Positions 36,908 to 48,524 of a stretch of 64,000 nucleotides of DNA are shown here, in pieces (the first letter of the stretch is position 1; each line of letters starts with the position of its first letter). Source of the DNA: Fistularia commersonii (lineage: Eukaryota > Chordata > Actinopteri > Syngnathiformes > Fistulariidae); assembly GCA_037954325.1 (NCBI GenBank), contig JBBMNZ010000014.1:12932956-12996955 (forward strand), in the 5' to 3' direction. The notes beneath the pieces are model-generated. The model was given only the letters and a program-made list of their open reading frames with translations, did not search any database and was not told the DNA's origin. The position numbers and the translations under genes are program-made.

Positions 36908-39094
36908 CTATTGTTCCTGTTGAGGAAATGGAAAATGGTTTCATAAATCCTGCTGTGCATGTGAATGTTATTTTGAAGAACTGCACTTGTGATGAAATCA
37001 GTAGTTGAGGATAATGCTAAACTAACCTTGGTGGTTCTTTGCAGCAAATAATGTGACCTCAGGTCATTTTGACAGTTGGCATATGCCATGCCAAGTCCCA
37101 CTCCTGACCCCAGCGAAATGGGCCATGTGTGTCCTGCAAATAAAGCCGGCACTTTACATCTTCCCATTGAGTGTTTAAAACATGAGATCTATGTCTAAAA
37201 CTAGTTCACCTGTGCATGCAAAAGGACAGAACCAATGAGTTCAAAATATCCCTGCCAAGGTCAGTCTGACTGTGATCAATTTGTAAATACTTCTTCTGGG
37301 TAGGAATGCATTCGAGTATCCTGAGCTGCCAAAATGACATTTTTTCTCATCCCTCCTATTTCTAAAACCCTTTCCATGCTCCTCTTATGACTTAAGGAAC
37401 ATGAATGGGGCTCCTTCTTATGACAAGACAAGTACAGTCAATTTGGGATGGCCATTATTTACATCAAAATTAAAATCATGATACTCAGAAAAAGATGTGT
37501 GTCATGATATCCGTTTACTTACATGTCCAATAAACACAATTTAGTAGAGCGCTTCTCTATCGCAATGTGTTCAATTTGAACTTTTTAATATCTGCACTAT
37601 TATTTTGACCCTTACAGTATGACACATTCCTGGTCATGTCCTTGTTTCTACTGATTTATAACACTTATTTGCTCAACTATTTTAAGAGAATGTCTTGAAG
37701 TAATTTTATTTCCTCATTCACTGTATTTTTTTTTTAGATATTCTGACTGATTTTCTATAATTTCTTTCACATAATTTGTTTTGAATTCCAGATGATTCAT
37801 AAAAATCGCCCCTTTATACCACCAATATCCTACTGATTGTGACAGTATTCAAATTAATTTGCTGAAAGAAAAAAAAGAATTAGTTTGAATGTTAAAAGCA
37901 TAATCATGTGCAACTGGTATAAATAATGATCAATGCATGAATGTGTGCTTTGCTCTTTAGCGGATGCAAATCATACATTAAATGTGGCCTGAGATGAAAA
38001 ATCAAATAGTTATTACATATTTTAAAACACTTCTTGCGCACTAGAAGCAGCTGACTGCCTGTAGTTTGCACTGTCGGCGATTAAGAACATAATATCTAGC
38101 TCTAGACCTTCAATTCCTTGTAAAGGTAAAATGTTACCCAACCCACTGGAAAGACTTACTTTTGAAGAACAGGACAGAAAATACAATTCCTAATCCCAGC
38201 CCAGTGCCTGGAGGACAAAAGATTTGTGAATATCAGCAAGTTGTAGCAGAGTACTTACAGATAACTATATTTTTATCTATTGCATGCAAATATGGCTTTC
38301 CAGAATATGGTCTTATAGTGTGGACTCAGAATTTTGCCAAGTGACGCTTTTTTACTTATGTCTCTTTTGGAATCGATTCCACACATAGAACTGTAAGATC
38401 ATGAAATTAATAACGCAAGTACAATACTATTTTTTAAGAGAGCAAATGCAGTCTCTAAAGATGCATTGTTTCTTAGAGAGTTGCATTTAACACGCGATTT
38501 TCAAATACTTTAATAGAAAAAACGCCTTGTCTTGGCGTCTCACCGAAATCCATTGGAAAATTCGCCAATTGTAACGGTACATTGCATTACTGTAAAGGAT
38601 CGAGACAATGAAACACTTACATGGTGTTATTTTGGCCTTTTAAAATATATGCCCAATGTATCACACGTTTGATTAAACGAAGTAATTTAATTGCCTAAAA
38701 TAAACTATCAATGAGCAGAAATTTTGAATTTTAGAGAGGGTGTTCTTTGGAGTTTTTTTTTTTGAGAGGGGGAAAAAAGTATACAAGAATAAAAGGGATC
38801 CGCTGAGTTTTATTTGCAGATGAAATCGATGAATAAATATTCTAGAAAGCTAAATATGAGTTGAGAGTTAAGAGTAATCGAGCTGTCCTTTACTGACCCT
38901 TTTCGGCTAGCTAGTTAGCCTCCTTCTGACTCAATGACAGCAATCGACTACCGTAAAAACCGTGAATCATTTTTCTCTGATTCAGCAAAAGAAGATAGTG
39001 GTTACATTTAAAACAATCGGAAATATTTACCAAGTTTAACAGCACCGTCTGCCAGGCATCGGTCCCACTTTTTCCCCAGCTCCAGCTCAGACAT
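36908..39094 (-). CDS. micos10: MICOS complex subunit Mic10
   Basis: Four small coding exons on the minus strand: 39094-39031 (21 codons+1), 38207-38160, 37133-37027 and 36916-36908 (GAA CAA TAG), totalling 75 aa; phases agree at all joins. Exon 1 gives MSELELGKKWDRCLADGAVKL. Exon 2 gives the first hydrophobic hairpin arm with the glycine-rich GTGLGLGIVFSVLFF. Exon 3 gives the second arm (WPISLGSGVGLGMAYANCQ). Mic10 is an inner-membrane hairpin protein that oligomerises through GxGxGxG motifs to bend membranes at mitochondrial crista junctions. Both glycine motifs are intact and human MIC10 is 78 aa. The micro-sized last exon (two residues plus stop) was chosen because it follows a good acceptor (ttcctcaacag) and ends in KEQ like the mammalian tail. 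The gene starts about 300 bases beyond the sike1 polyadenylation signals. Confidence 0.92.
37204..37356. repeat. Duplicated block, copy B (in micos10 intron 2)
   Basis: Partner of 34051-34202, same orientation, 3.15 kb away. It begins 71 bases upstream of micos10 exon 3, so it sits in intron 2. Confidence 0.85.
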
Positions 39095-39398
39095 GTTGAA
39101 CACTAGCTCGGGCTGGCTAGAGGTGTCAACGCCGCCTCATGTGACGCATTCACGGGCTGTCGGAAAACGTGCAACTATCGATTTAAAGGCAGACGAACGG
39201 AAAATGGAGGGCCTGTTTCTCTCCGGGAGTCAGGGCTGCAAGTATGCAAACGGGACGATTTGGACAAAATACATGTGAAACTCTTTAACAACAATACAAA
39301 CGTGCTTATTTCTCCAACAACGGAACGCTACGGTAACCTAGCATTGCTGCAAATCGTTTCCCCACCATGGGATAAATAAAAGAGCTTTCAGTTGTCTA

Positions 39399-39415
39399 TT
39401 TATTGCAAATTTATT
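39399..39415 (-). terminator. sike1 polyadenylation signals (two AATAAA)
   Basis: Two minus-strand AATAAA hexamers, at 39410-39415 and 39399-39404, lie 820-830 bases past the sike1 stop. They are just upstream of the micos10 promoter region. Confidence 0.55.
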
Positions 39416-40233
39416 CTAGTTTCAGAATGAAACATAGTTTGACACTTAGCACTAAATTTCATGTCATTATTTGCTTACGTTATAAACACTGATTTCCTGA
39501 GATAACAAAATACAATTTCTGACAATAGTGCCCATGTTTGACATCCATGACACAAAGACATTGCATTATTTTGAAAACATTGGGGGGAACATTTTTCATC
39601 AATTGGGATTACTAGACACACAATACTCATGAGAACAGAGCTACTGATGGTCACAGAAACAATGAACTGAATCTGAGGTCACATTCTATGTGAAATCCAC
39701 AGACAGACAAAAATCTAATTCATAGATATGTACAAGTGACACCTCTGTGATCTTGCTGGCAGAGTGATGATAAACGTTGGCTTTGTAAATAAATCTGAGT
39801 TGGCGACTACATGGACTTCAAATGAAGTCAAAGCGATGTCAGAACAGAGAAGGGGCACCAAGAGGTAGAAATCATGTCCAAAAAAAGAAAAGTTATCTTT
39901 GGCCAAAAATGAAATAAAACCCCATGCTGCATTTTTTTCTGTTGGCGACTGACTTCTTCAACGACTGATAACCTCCTTATAAGATGTAATGTGTTTGAAG
40001 CTTGCTGGTGCGATATGTACACATCCAAATATACAGAAATTTCCATCCAGATACAGGTAGATGAAAATTTTTACATGGCCCTCATTAAATAAAATATGCT
40101 GTAGTTGAACAGAATTCCATCTGGTTTTAAATAATAATGAGGTGAACACAGTCAGGGACACTCTTAATCCTGTCCTGCAGTCCTGAAAAACTTGGTGTAG
40201 TCCAAACCCGAGTCCCCGCTGAAGCTGCTATGA

Positions 40234-42860
40234 TCATTCGTCAGACTCTGGTGGAGGGGTTTGTTCTGATGCAGGCGCCATTTGGTTAGTTTCCTCGCTC
40301 GCCGTCTTCAAAGTGCCCTTGCTGATGGCCAGGAGGTCTCGAAGCTCCTTATTTTCAATCTGAATATGAATAGAGAAGCAGTGACTACGAATTGTCTTGT
40401 TTCACTGATACTGGAATGCATGAATAAGTTGACAGACAAGGTAAAAAAATTGCAAAATGTACAGATATTAATTTTTGACAAACACAATACAATACACACA
40501 AAAGGTCCAGACTAAATGAATTTGCAATTTACTCAAAAGGATTTTTGGATATTCTACAGATATTAACACTTTTTAACAGGCTTCTGTTAATCGAGTTTTT
40601 ATTTTATGGTCTCCAGGATAAATGTGGGGAATTTTATTCTGCACAAAGATGTCTGGAGCAGAACTTTTCAAAAATCTATAACAATAAATAAACTTGTACC
40701 CTTTATCACTTGACTTTATTTTCAAAAAAGAAGCTGGTTTATTACAACATCATTTTCTTAATTAGAACTAAATGCATAGAAAAATATACAACAGGCCTGG
40801 CCAACCTGTGGCTCCCATGCCACAGGTGTCATGTAAATTTTTGTGTTTGTGTGTTGTTTTTCTTTTTTGCTGTGCGCGGACAACGCTGGAGCAGCACATG
40901 ATTGCACAAGTAAAAAACACACAAACACAAAATTCAACATGAACTGAAGAGACGCATGCGCTGTGAAAGTCAGCGTTGGCTTTCTAATGGCTGAAACTTG
41001 GATGGAATGTTTGCAAAAGGTTTCCCTAAATACTCATAATTTTGCCCCCACAACAATTATGGCGGGATCTGATGTGACTTTTTTCAGAGAAAAATGCAGA
41101 CTGATTTGATTAAACTGAGTTAAATAACTGATTTAGCGGAGTTGGAACACAGCCTGGTGCACTGACGAGTTTCAATTCAGCCGTTTGTATTGCCATGCCA
41201 TTGTCGATCACTGTGTCATAGGATAAATGTCCACGTCAGAGAGACGAGGTGATTGCGTGATAATATTATGAAAGTCATGTTTATGAGCAATAGGCACAGA
41301 TAAATAACCCAATAAGACCATAAAACTGGCCTTTTCCTTAGGCTCACCTCCAGCTGAGCAAGCCTTTCTCTAACAGAGCAGTAGTGCTGATCATCCACCT
41401 GCACAGCTCTTCTCATCACCTGTCCCATCTCACATATCCGCTCCACCTGGCTCTGCACTTCCTAAAGAGTTACAACATAAAATAAATATATGATTAACAT
41501 ATCACTGCAATAGTCCAAAGACTAAGTATTGTTAAGCCAAATGAATGCCAATATACTTTAGCGTGGTCCTCATGGAGGCTGAGGACAGGTTTGGTGTCCA
41601 GCTCCTTCTTTGCCATCATTAGCTGGAGCATCTGCTTGCGGTACCGACCCATGATCAGCTCTAACGTATACTGATGTTCTTCAAGAGACAGCCAGAGTTC
41701 TGCAGGAAAACAGGGATACAACAAATATAGCCAAACAGAAACAAAATAGAACAAGCTAAGTTTGTTTTTAGAAACCTTTATTCTCCTGTTGAAGCTCCTT
41801 CATTTGAGTGTTTTCCTGAGTCAGAAGGACATGGGGCTTGTATTTGGTCATCTCCTGAACTTCTGAAATGTCTTCTGTGTGCTGAGAGAAGAGGGTAGAG
41901 ATTAATTCCTGTATTTCATAATACATAATTTTTCAACTTGAAAAACAAGCATTAACTCCATTTTATATTCTATACCACAGTGGACAATACCACGCAAATT
42001 CAGAATTGAAAAAGATGATTCATTAAAATAAAGAATATAGAACAGGAAACACGTGAATATATAATAGCAATAATGTGTTTTATTTCCCAAAGAGAAGATT
42101 TGTGAATCTAGTGAGAGAGGATATGGAGACAGTTGGTGTCGAGAGGAGGATACAGAGAATATGGTTAGATGGCGAAGGTTGATTCGCTTGTGGCGACCCC
42201 TGAAGGGAAAAGCCGAAAGGAGAAGAAGAATGCTTTTGTGTTGTGGGGAAACTTGCCTGAGGAACCTTTCCAGCATCCTTTGCTTTAACAGTTAGATCTT
42301 TGTGACCCTCCCATAAGTTAATGCTTAAAAGCCCAATTGTTAGTGTAGGTGCCCCATATAATACACTAACCCGTGCTGTATTTTGGCAGAAACGGAGGGC
42401 AGAATGTGGAGGCACCACAGGCATAAACTGTTCCCATTGTAAACAGTGAAATCCTTCAGCACATATCCTCGTCTGTATTTACCATTTGCAAAATCGAGGT
42501 TCGTCACAATTTGTATGATTGCAATGATGAGTTGGGAAACCAAGGCAATTGAACATGGATTAGCGTAAGACAAACACACAACAGCAACTTGTTCTTCGGT
42601 AGAGTGAAACAAAACGAAACGACTATCCGATTATATATGACGATAATTTGAGTTGACGGAGGGAAGGGAGACTGACCTGGAAGTCAATGACCTGTCCTTA
42701 CCTTGTCTGGAAGGGCATTCCCCACCTCCTTCATGCTCTTCACCCTCTGGTTGAGGGCCCCGGACTGCTCTATCAGTCCCTCGGCGGCCGTGTCGTGCTC
42801 TTTTAGCCTCTCAAGAAGCGTCCGAGCGTCGCCCAAGACTTTCTCCAAAGTGCAGGCCAT
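40234..42860 (-). CDS. sike1: Suppressor of IKBKE 1 (SIKE family coiled-coil protein)
   Basis: Five coding exons on the minus strand: 42860-42702, 41881-41776, 41699-41557, 41461-41348 and 40359-40234, giving 215 aa with consistent phases. The protein is almost entirely helical coiled coil: MACTLEKVLGDARTLLERL at the start, LQQENKELWLSLEEHQYTLEL in the middle and ENKELRDLLAISKGTL near the end. The short tail is acidic and proline-rich (TPPPESDE). SIKE1 binds IKK-epsilon/TBK1 and dampens interferon signalling, and is also a STRIPAK adaptor. The paralogue FGFR1OP2 was considered, but the KYKPHVLLTQENTQ segment and the length (human SIKE1 207 aa) fit SIKE1 better. The exon 2 donor (AAAG|gtttct) is weak. 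Intron 4 (40360-41347) contains a hAT-like remnant, intron 1 an RTE tail. Confidence 0.93.
40790..41215 (+). mobile_element. Possible hAT remnant in sike1 intron 4
   Basis: Begins 'caggcctggccaacctgtgg' with a short inner palindrome, a start typical of fish and mammal hAT elements. Plus-strand broken frames include QTDLIKLS-like text. No right terminus or target duplication found. Confidence 0.35.
42112..42232 (+). mobile_element. RTE LINE 3' tail fragment in sike1 intron 1
   Basis: Very close to the 15545-15654 copy: 'gaggatacagagaata', 'ggttagatg', 'gggaaaagccgaaagg', 'agaagaagaa'. Truncated at its 5' end, opposite to the transcription of sike1. No clear target duplication seen. Confidence 0.8.
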
Positions 42861-43483
42861 TTTCTGGAGGCTGACGGATGTCCGTGCGTTAATGTAAACA
42901 AGCTAGCAGGTTGACTCGCAAACCGCACTGTGTTGAATAGCGCTGGCGAGCCGGTTTACGGAAACCTTTACGATACTGTTAGCAAAACGAGCGGCCTGCT
43001 AACAAAAATGACAATAGCTCGCTGAAAAGAATTACAAAACAAGTTATTTATTTTGTTGTCAAGTCTGCCGTTTATGTGTAACTTACAACGATGACGTCAC
43101 TACCAGGTCTTCTTCTGTGTTTTCAAAGCGGTTGGTAATACCGCCACCGGCTGGTTGTATTCTCTCTCGTTACATTGAATGAGGAACAATAGTCTGCCTT
43201 CATCGTAAATATTTCTTTCTTTTCACTAGAAAATATACGTGCGTAAAAATGTTTAAGTACTTTTGATAGGTTAATAATAATCGTGCTGCAAGGAATCATC
43301 AGGTTATCATATGTTTGATCAATTTTAGACTGCACAGTTGAAACTAAATCCCATGACTATATTAAATTTCAATTGAAAAAAAATCAAGCTGAGATATATA
43401 GCTTATGGACTAAAAAGTGCATGTGGTATAGTCAATATAAAGGAGAAACATTATTTAGGAGTAAGATGGAGCAACACACTTAT
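42861..43483. promoter_or_regulatory. sike1 upstream region
   Basis: CpG-richer sequence in the first about 230 bases (42861-43090) upstream of the sike1 start is the likely promoter and 5' UTR. The remainder is AT-rich. Inferred from position and composition only. Confidence 0.4.
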
Positions 43484-45960
43484 TTCTTTCTACACACATC
43501 GCCATGTCCCTGTATTATTCAGTGGTGCCTCCTGGCACCACTCCAACATGGAAGGATTCCAGAACACAACACCTTTCTCTGAAACAATACTCTGGGTTAA
43601 GTGTTGAAATTAAAGTAGTGTATCTGATTTTCCCTTGAGGAAATAATTGTAACAGAGGAAACTCATTAATGCTAGAAATCAATGACACAAGACCTAGTCT
43701 ACTGTAATTATGGGGACACCCAGTGAAAATATACGAACCTGTAACAAATGGAATTGGATAAAGTTAAATAACAATTCCATGATGAGGCAGGTGACATTAT
43801 CACTTAACAAAAATACACCCATATTAACCAAACAGAGCAATAGGAAGGAATATCATGAAAATAGGTCAATAAAAAATAAAGTCCTGCTACCACTTAGGCT
43901 CGACTCTGGAACAGTTAGTGGTCAGAGAACTGTGTGGAACGCAGACAGGATGCGTCCCCCCCCCCCCCCCCCCCCCATCACTGAGTTGGAAGGTATTTGG
44001 ACCGACTTGCTTTTCCACTAGTACTGCTGGGAGAATGAATCCTTATCCTCACTCTCCCTCCCTCCTGGAATGGAGGATCATGTGCGCCACACTTTGAAAC
44101 AGTGTAGTGCTTCATCTTGCTCTGATTCCTCTACTTTGTAACGTACTTCCGCAGGTAAAGGGCTCACAGTAGGAAGCTGAGATTGAATGTCCAGTTTACT
44201 GCACAATGTAAGGCCATTGAGCTGTTCATGAAGTGAAGCCGAGGTTTGTGGCATGTGGTGTCACCTGGTACAGCTGAAGTCAGGACAGAATAGCCTCTTT
44301 CCATGGCTGTGACTGCAGGATGGCTGTCTGTAAGCATCTTCTCAGGGACTGATGGAATCTTTTGACAGTACCATTTGCTGCAGGGTAGTATACAGATCTT
44401 TGAATGTGGCAAGACAAGCTTGGGCCACTTAAAGTTGTACTCACTTAAAGTCATGGCATAGCGGCAGGCAAGGGAAGCTGTTTCAAATTGCCCCACTAGT
44501 TCAAGGCCTAGTTTCTCCCAGCAGAACCAGGAGTCTGAGCCTTTGAAAATTATATTGTTTTTCACTGAGAGCTCATCTCTCACCTTGTAGTAGGGATTCA
44601 TGTCTGGGTTCATTGTCTCATGGAAAAAGGCCAGCCATGGTGAGTCTGTTCATGGAGAGCTTTTTTTTCAGGACATGACGAGCAAGCAGCCTTGAAGTCA
44701 GCCAATGAAAGACCACAGTGTGGAGGAGATCAGAGCCACTATTTCAGACCAGCGTCACATACGCATCCCAACTCTGCATATCCTCTTGGTGGTAAGCAAT
44801 GTGGTCTGTGCCTATGTGATCAATATGCAAAGTAAAACAATGGCCCCATCAGTATGTCTGCATTTTTTCTGTAGACCACACACATGCCAGTGTCTCCTTT
44901 TCAACAATTGAGCACTTGCATTCTGTTATAGTAAGCATGCAGGAAGCAAAAGTAAATGCTTTCTCAGTGGCGTCAGGCTGTACTTCGGCAAACACTGCAC
45001 CCAATCCTTAATCTGAGTGGAGCGTAAGGTCGTAAAGGGCAAGGGCCTGACTAGCCACCAGGAGCTTTTTTGAACTCCTAAAATCTGCTCAGTTCATGTA
45101 AATGAGACAGTCTCTTTGGCACACACCCAATGTCAGGAGCATCCGAAGCAGTAGGTGTTGTTGCATTTGTAGACACCACCGGTGTGAGCAGCACTGTTGC
45201 TGGGGTGAATTACTTCATATCAAATCGAGACATCCCTCTTTCCACTGTGAAGAATGTGGCTTAAGCGGAGATGATGTCTATGTGTAGTTGAGCATGCAGG
45301 CATCCCAGCGCATCCCGGTAAAGGCTGTCGACACTGGATTCTCTCTGAAGAATTTCTGGTAGATGTGGCGTGGCGGTATTGACCCAGTATCAACCAAAAG
45401 TTGCATTAACACAGCAGGGGTAGTAGGGGGTTGGCAACAGTGATGTTGCAAAGGAGTCTCTCTAGGGCATTTGTCGAGTTCTACAGGTACAGTATGGTGA
45501 TATCTGGAAACTGCTCTTCATGCACATCACTAAATGGCGCTGAACGACAGATCCTAGCGTAATGTCCTTTTTATGGCAGGATTTACACTGCACATTTGCT
45601 GCAGGGCACTGGGAGGGATTTGCTAAATGCTTGTCTGAGCCACATCTGAGGCAAGATTTGCGCTGGGAGGGAGGTGCAGTTGCAGCCTGAACAGTGGGGC
45701 CAGTTCTTTTTGTATTTCACACTATGGGGCTCAGATTGTATAGCCTGCACTGCAGCAGCTTCCATCTGTATTGCTAATGTAGTATCCTTCTCCAAAGTCA
45801 AGCCACAATAAGGACAAACCTTGCAACTTAAAATAACTTTTAACGCACTTCTTCCTCCTCTTTCCGCAGACATTTCCGCAGACGTCCCTGTATTATTCAG
45901 TGGTGCCACCAAGTGGCACTCCAACATAGCAGAAATCCAGAACACAACATACAACACTAC
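43484..45960 (-). mobile_element. Decayed Ty3/Gypsy-type LTR retrotransposon
   Basis: On the minus strand, broken frames appear in Gypsy order. At about 45690-45580 there is a nucleocapsid knuckle-like cluster (CLRCG….H….C). At about 45420-45290 there is a protease-like stretch. At about 45010-44700 there is an RNase H region (VEKETLACVW). At about 44600-44300 there is an integrase zinc-binding region (YYKVRDELSVKNNIIFKG, WPKL, CSKW). Most of the RT domain is missing. Related 70-bp blocks at 43502-43571 and 45884-45957, in direct orientation, are probably LTR edges. Many stops and frameshifts make it inactive. Confidence 0.75.
43956..43976. repeat. Poly-C run
   Basis: An uninterrupted C homopolymer of about 21 bases, prone to sequencing-length error. 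Confidence 0.9.
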
Positions 45961-48300
45961 CCTCTTTGATTAATATCAATCACAAACCACAAACATGTTA
46001 AGGTTTCTCAAAACTATACATAAGTGCAGTGCTCAAGTAAATATGCTGTGCTAATGGTTCCTTGGGGAGGAAGACACACAGAGTTGAAATACATAAACAT
46101 CAACAACATTTAATTAGGTTTAAGTTGAATTCAAATATCTGCATATGTACACAATGATCATTTAAGACATCTGAGAGAGAGTGACACAGGTAAAGGGCAT
46201 GTTGGCTTTCATACCTTCAGATTAACAGTTGGGTTGGTAATGACGATGGTTACACATGATCTGAAGCAAACGAACCCTTTATCTGGACTTTTCTGGTATC
46301 CAGGACATGTAATGTAAGAATTTCAAGATCCAGTGCTCATTAGACAATGTGACATCAAACAACCAAATTTTACTAGAAAGCGTCTCGAAAGTATTAAAAG
46401 TAGGCTGAGACAATCATTTTAATTAGATTTGAAATCATTCAAAATGCACTATGCATTCTATTCACATGACTGAGTTCAGTTTTAAATAATATCATTTGAT
46501 AACATTGATGTGTCTTGTATTTGTCCTTTCTGAAATCTAGCCATTGTCCTGGGATTTTGTATCGTTGATGTTAACATTTTTAACATCTTTGCACCATTTT
46601 ACTTTTACACAGTATATGCAAATGCCAAAATCTCACTTCTGACCAGTCAAGCAAGATCAACAATGTTGGTCTTCTACGCTCAAATAACAGTAGAGTGTGT
46701 TTGCTAGACCTCCAATCAGTAGGACAGGGAGCCGACTTGTTATTCTCAGTAGGAATTGGCAGTGCAGAAAAAAGTCAAATGAGCTCACAATGTATGGGGC
46801 TGAAAACAAAAACGGAACACAAGAGAAGTGGGATGACAGAGAAGAACAGAAAGTGATAACTAGATTTGACAAAAACAATAAATCAATGGCATACCTGTAT
46901 GTCACATTGTGTAATTTACAAATATGACAAAGAAGGAACTAAACTAGATTGGACTGTATCAGTCTGGAATATTTCTCAGCTTTGTGTGAGGAACTGACAT
47001 TAAAACACTTAGCTCCATAAACCCTTTAGTAGCAGAAGAGCCTCAAAAGATGGACAGTGGAAAGAGGACTGGTTATATCTGCATGTTGGGCTATTCTGTA
47101 ACATTGGGGAGAGCTTAGTGTCCTATCAAGGCTTCATCTTTAATAAGCAACAAAAACTATAAACACTCAAAATGTATTGTCAACCCCCACCATATTAAAA
47201 AACTCAACAACAAAAATGCCTGTTCACATTTTTTAAACGTCGAGAACCTCAACACAGAATAATGGCATAATATTGATGCAGCCCCACTACATTAGTATTA
47301 ATAAATAAATTCATTTTTCAAGCAAGCTGAAAAAATTTTTGTCAAATTGACAAAAATTGTCCTTTCCTGCTTAGGGAAAAAAATGCTGAGGGAGCCTTGT
47401 AAGGACTTGAGCAATCTTGAGGTTGATTAGAGTGAATGTTAGGACATGATATGAGTGTACTTTCTACCCCTCCTTGGAGCTTTGTTTTACAATAGAAAAT
47501 GATGATGCATGGGCCTCGTTAGATAATGATGTGACTTCAGTTCTACATTGATAGCTTCAGAAAACTCACAAAACACCTCCAACAGAATAATATCAATTTC
47601 TGCTGATGTGAGAACATTTAAATTTCGCCATTTTTTGTGACAGGTTTCTCTCCACTACCCTTCGAGAAAATCCAGCAGGCAGTTTTGACGTTCCCAATTT
47701 CAAAACCTTTAATGGCCGCTAGACACTATTACACACTCAATCCTCACTAAACAGACTTTCTTGTGGTCATGGCATCTTAAAATATTGTCACCTTCCTAAA
47801 ATAATAGCCAAAAGTCATTTTTTTTACAAAAAATGTTTTTTTTGCCTAAATCATCTCCTCTGGCAAAATTGCCTACATCCTCAGATAAACAGATTGTGCC
47901 ATTCTACCCCTTTAGTAGAAATTTCCTATGTCAAGAGTGTGTCAAATGGTTCAGTTTTTTGTGTTTCCTGAAAAATATGAAAAAATGACGTGGGCGATTA
48001 TTTTAAGAGGGTGACAATATGGGCGAAACTGAAATGTTTGTTAATGGCCACTCGAGACATCCCTGTGACTAAAATAACATTGCTCATATGGATTCAAGTA
48101 AGAGTACAAAAATGACCAGCTACTTGACTGTTTACGATATCGTGTTTATCATTAATTTCTTAACGCTAAGTGGTGGATTTGGAGTCACAAACATAACCAA
48201 ATTATATGCAGACTCAAATGGCACAGAAATAACTCTAACGTTAGCTGTTATACTTAGACTCCTTCATTTACTAATTGAAAAGCCATCAATCTTTGGGCCT
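45961..48300. other. Spacer between the Gypsy remnant and csde1
   Basis: AT-rich DNA. Frames are short and without domains. Nothing supported beyond homopolymers. Confidence 0.55.
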
Positions 48301-48524
48301 CGGGCAGCAGCGGTTCCGACTCCTCAGAGGTGTCTGTTCTCTAGGGTGATCGCGAGATCGAGTTGGGCGTTACTCGCCAGCTTTGCGTCAGTGGCTACAC
48401 TTTCCTTTTAGGCCCTTTGGTGATCCCACTGTTGTCAAGTATCGCGATAGTCGCCTCCATTATCACTACGTAATGTGCCGTGCTGCTTCTAGCGGCGCTG
48501 GTGACAGTGCTGAAAGCTGTTGGG
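48300..48524 (+). promoter_or_regulatory. csde1 promoter and probable first non-coding exon
   Basis: A CpG-containing region changes sharply from AT-rich upstream DNA. It ends with a strong splice donor, GTTGGG|gtgagt, with the exon end at 48524. The transcription start is unknown. A broad CpG-rich zone continues to about 49550 inside the first intron. Assignment to csde1 rests on strand, position and the donor, not on transcript data. Confidence 0.55.

Noticed and set aside
36720..37167. Longer micos10 reading frame continuing past exon 3
   Set aside because: The MIC10 homology stops at the donor after 37027. The rest is intron and 3' UTR sequence with no family match.
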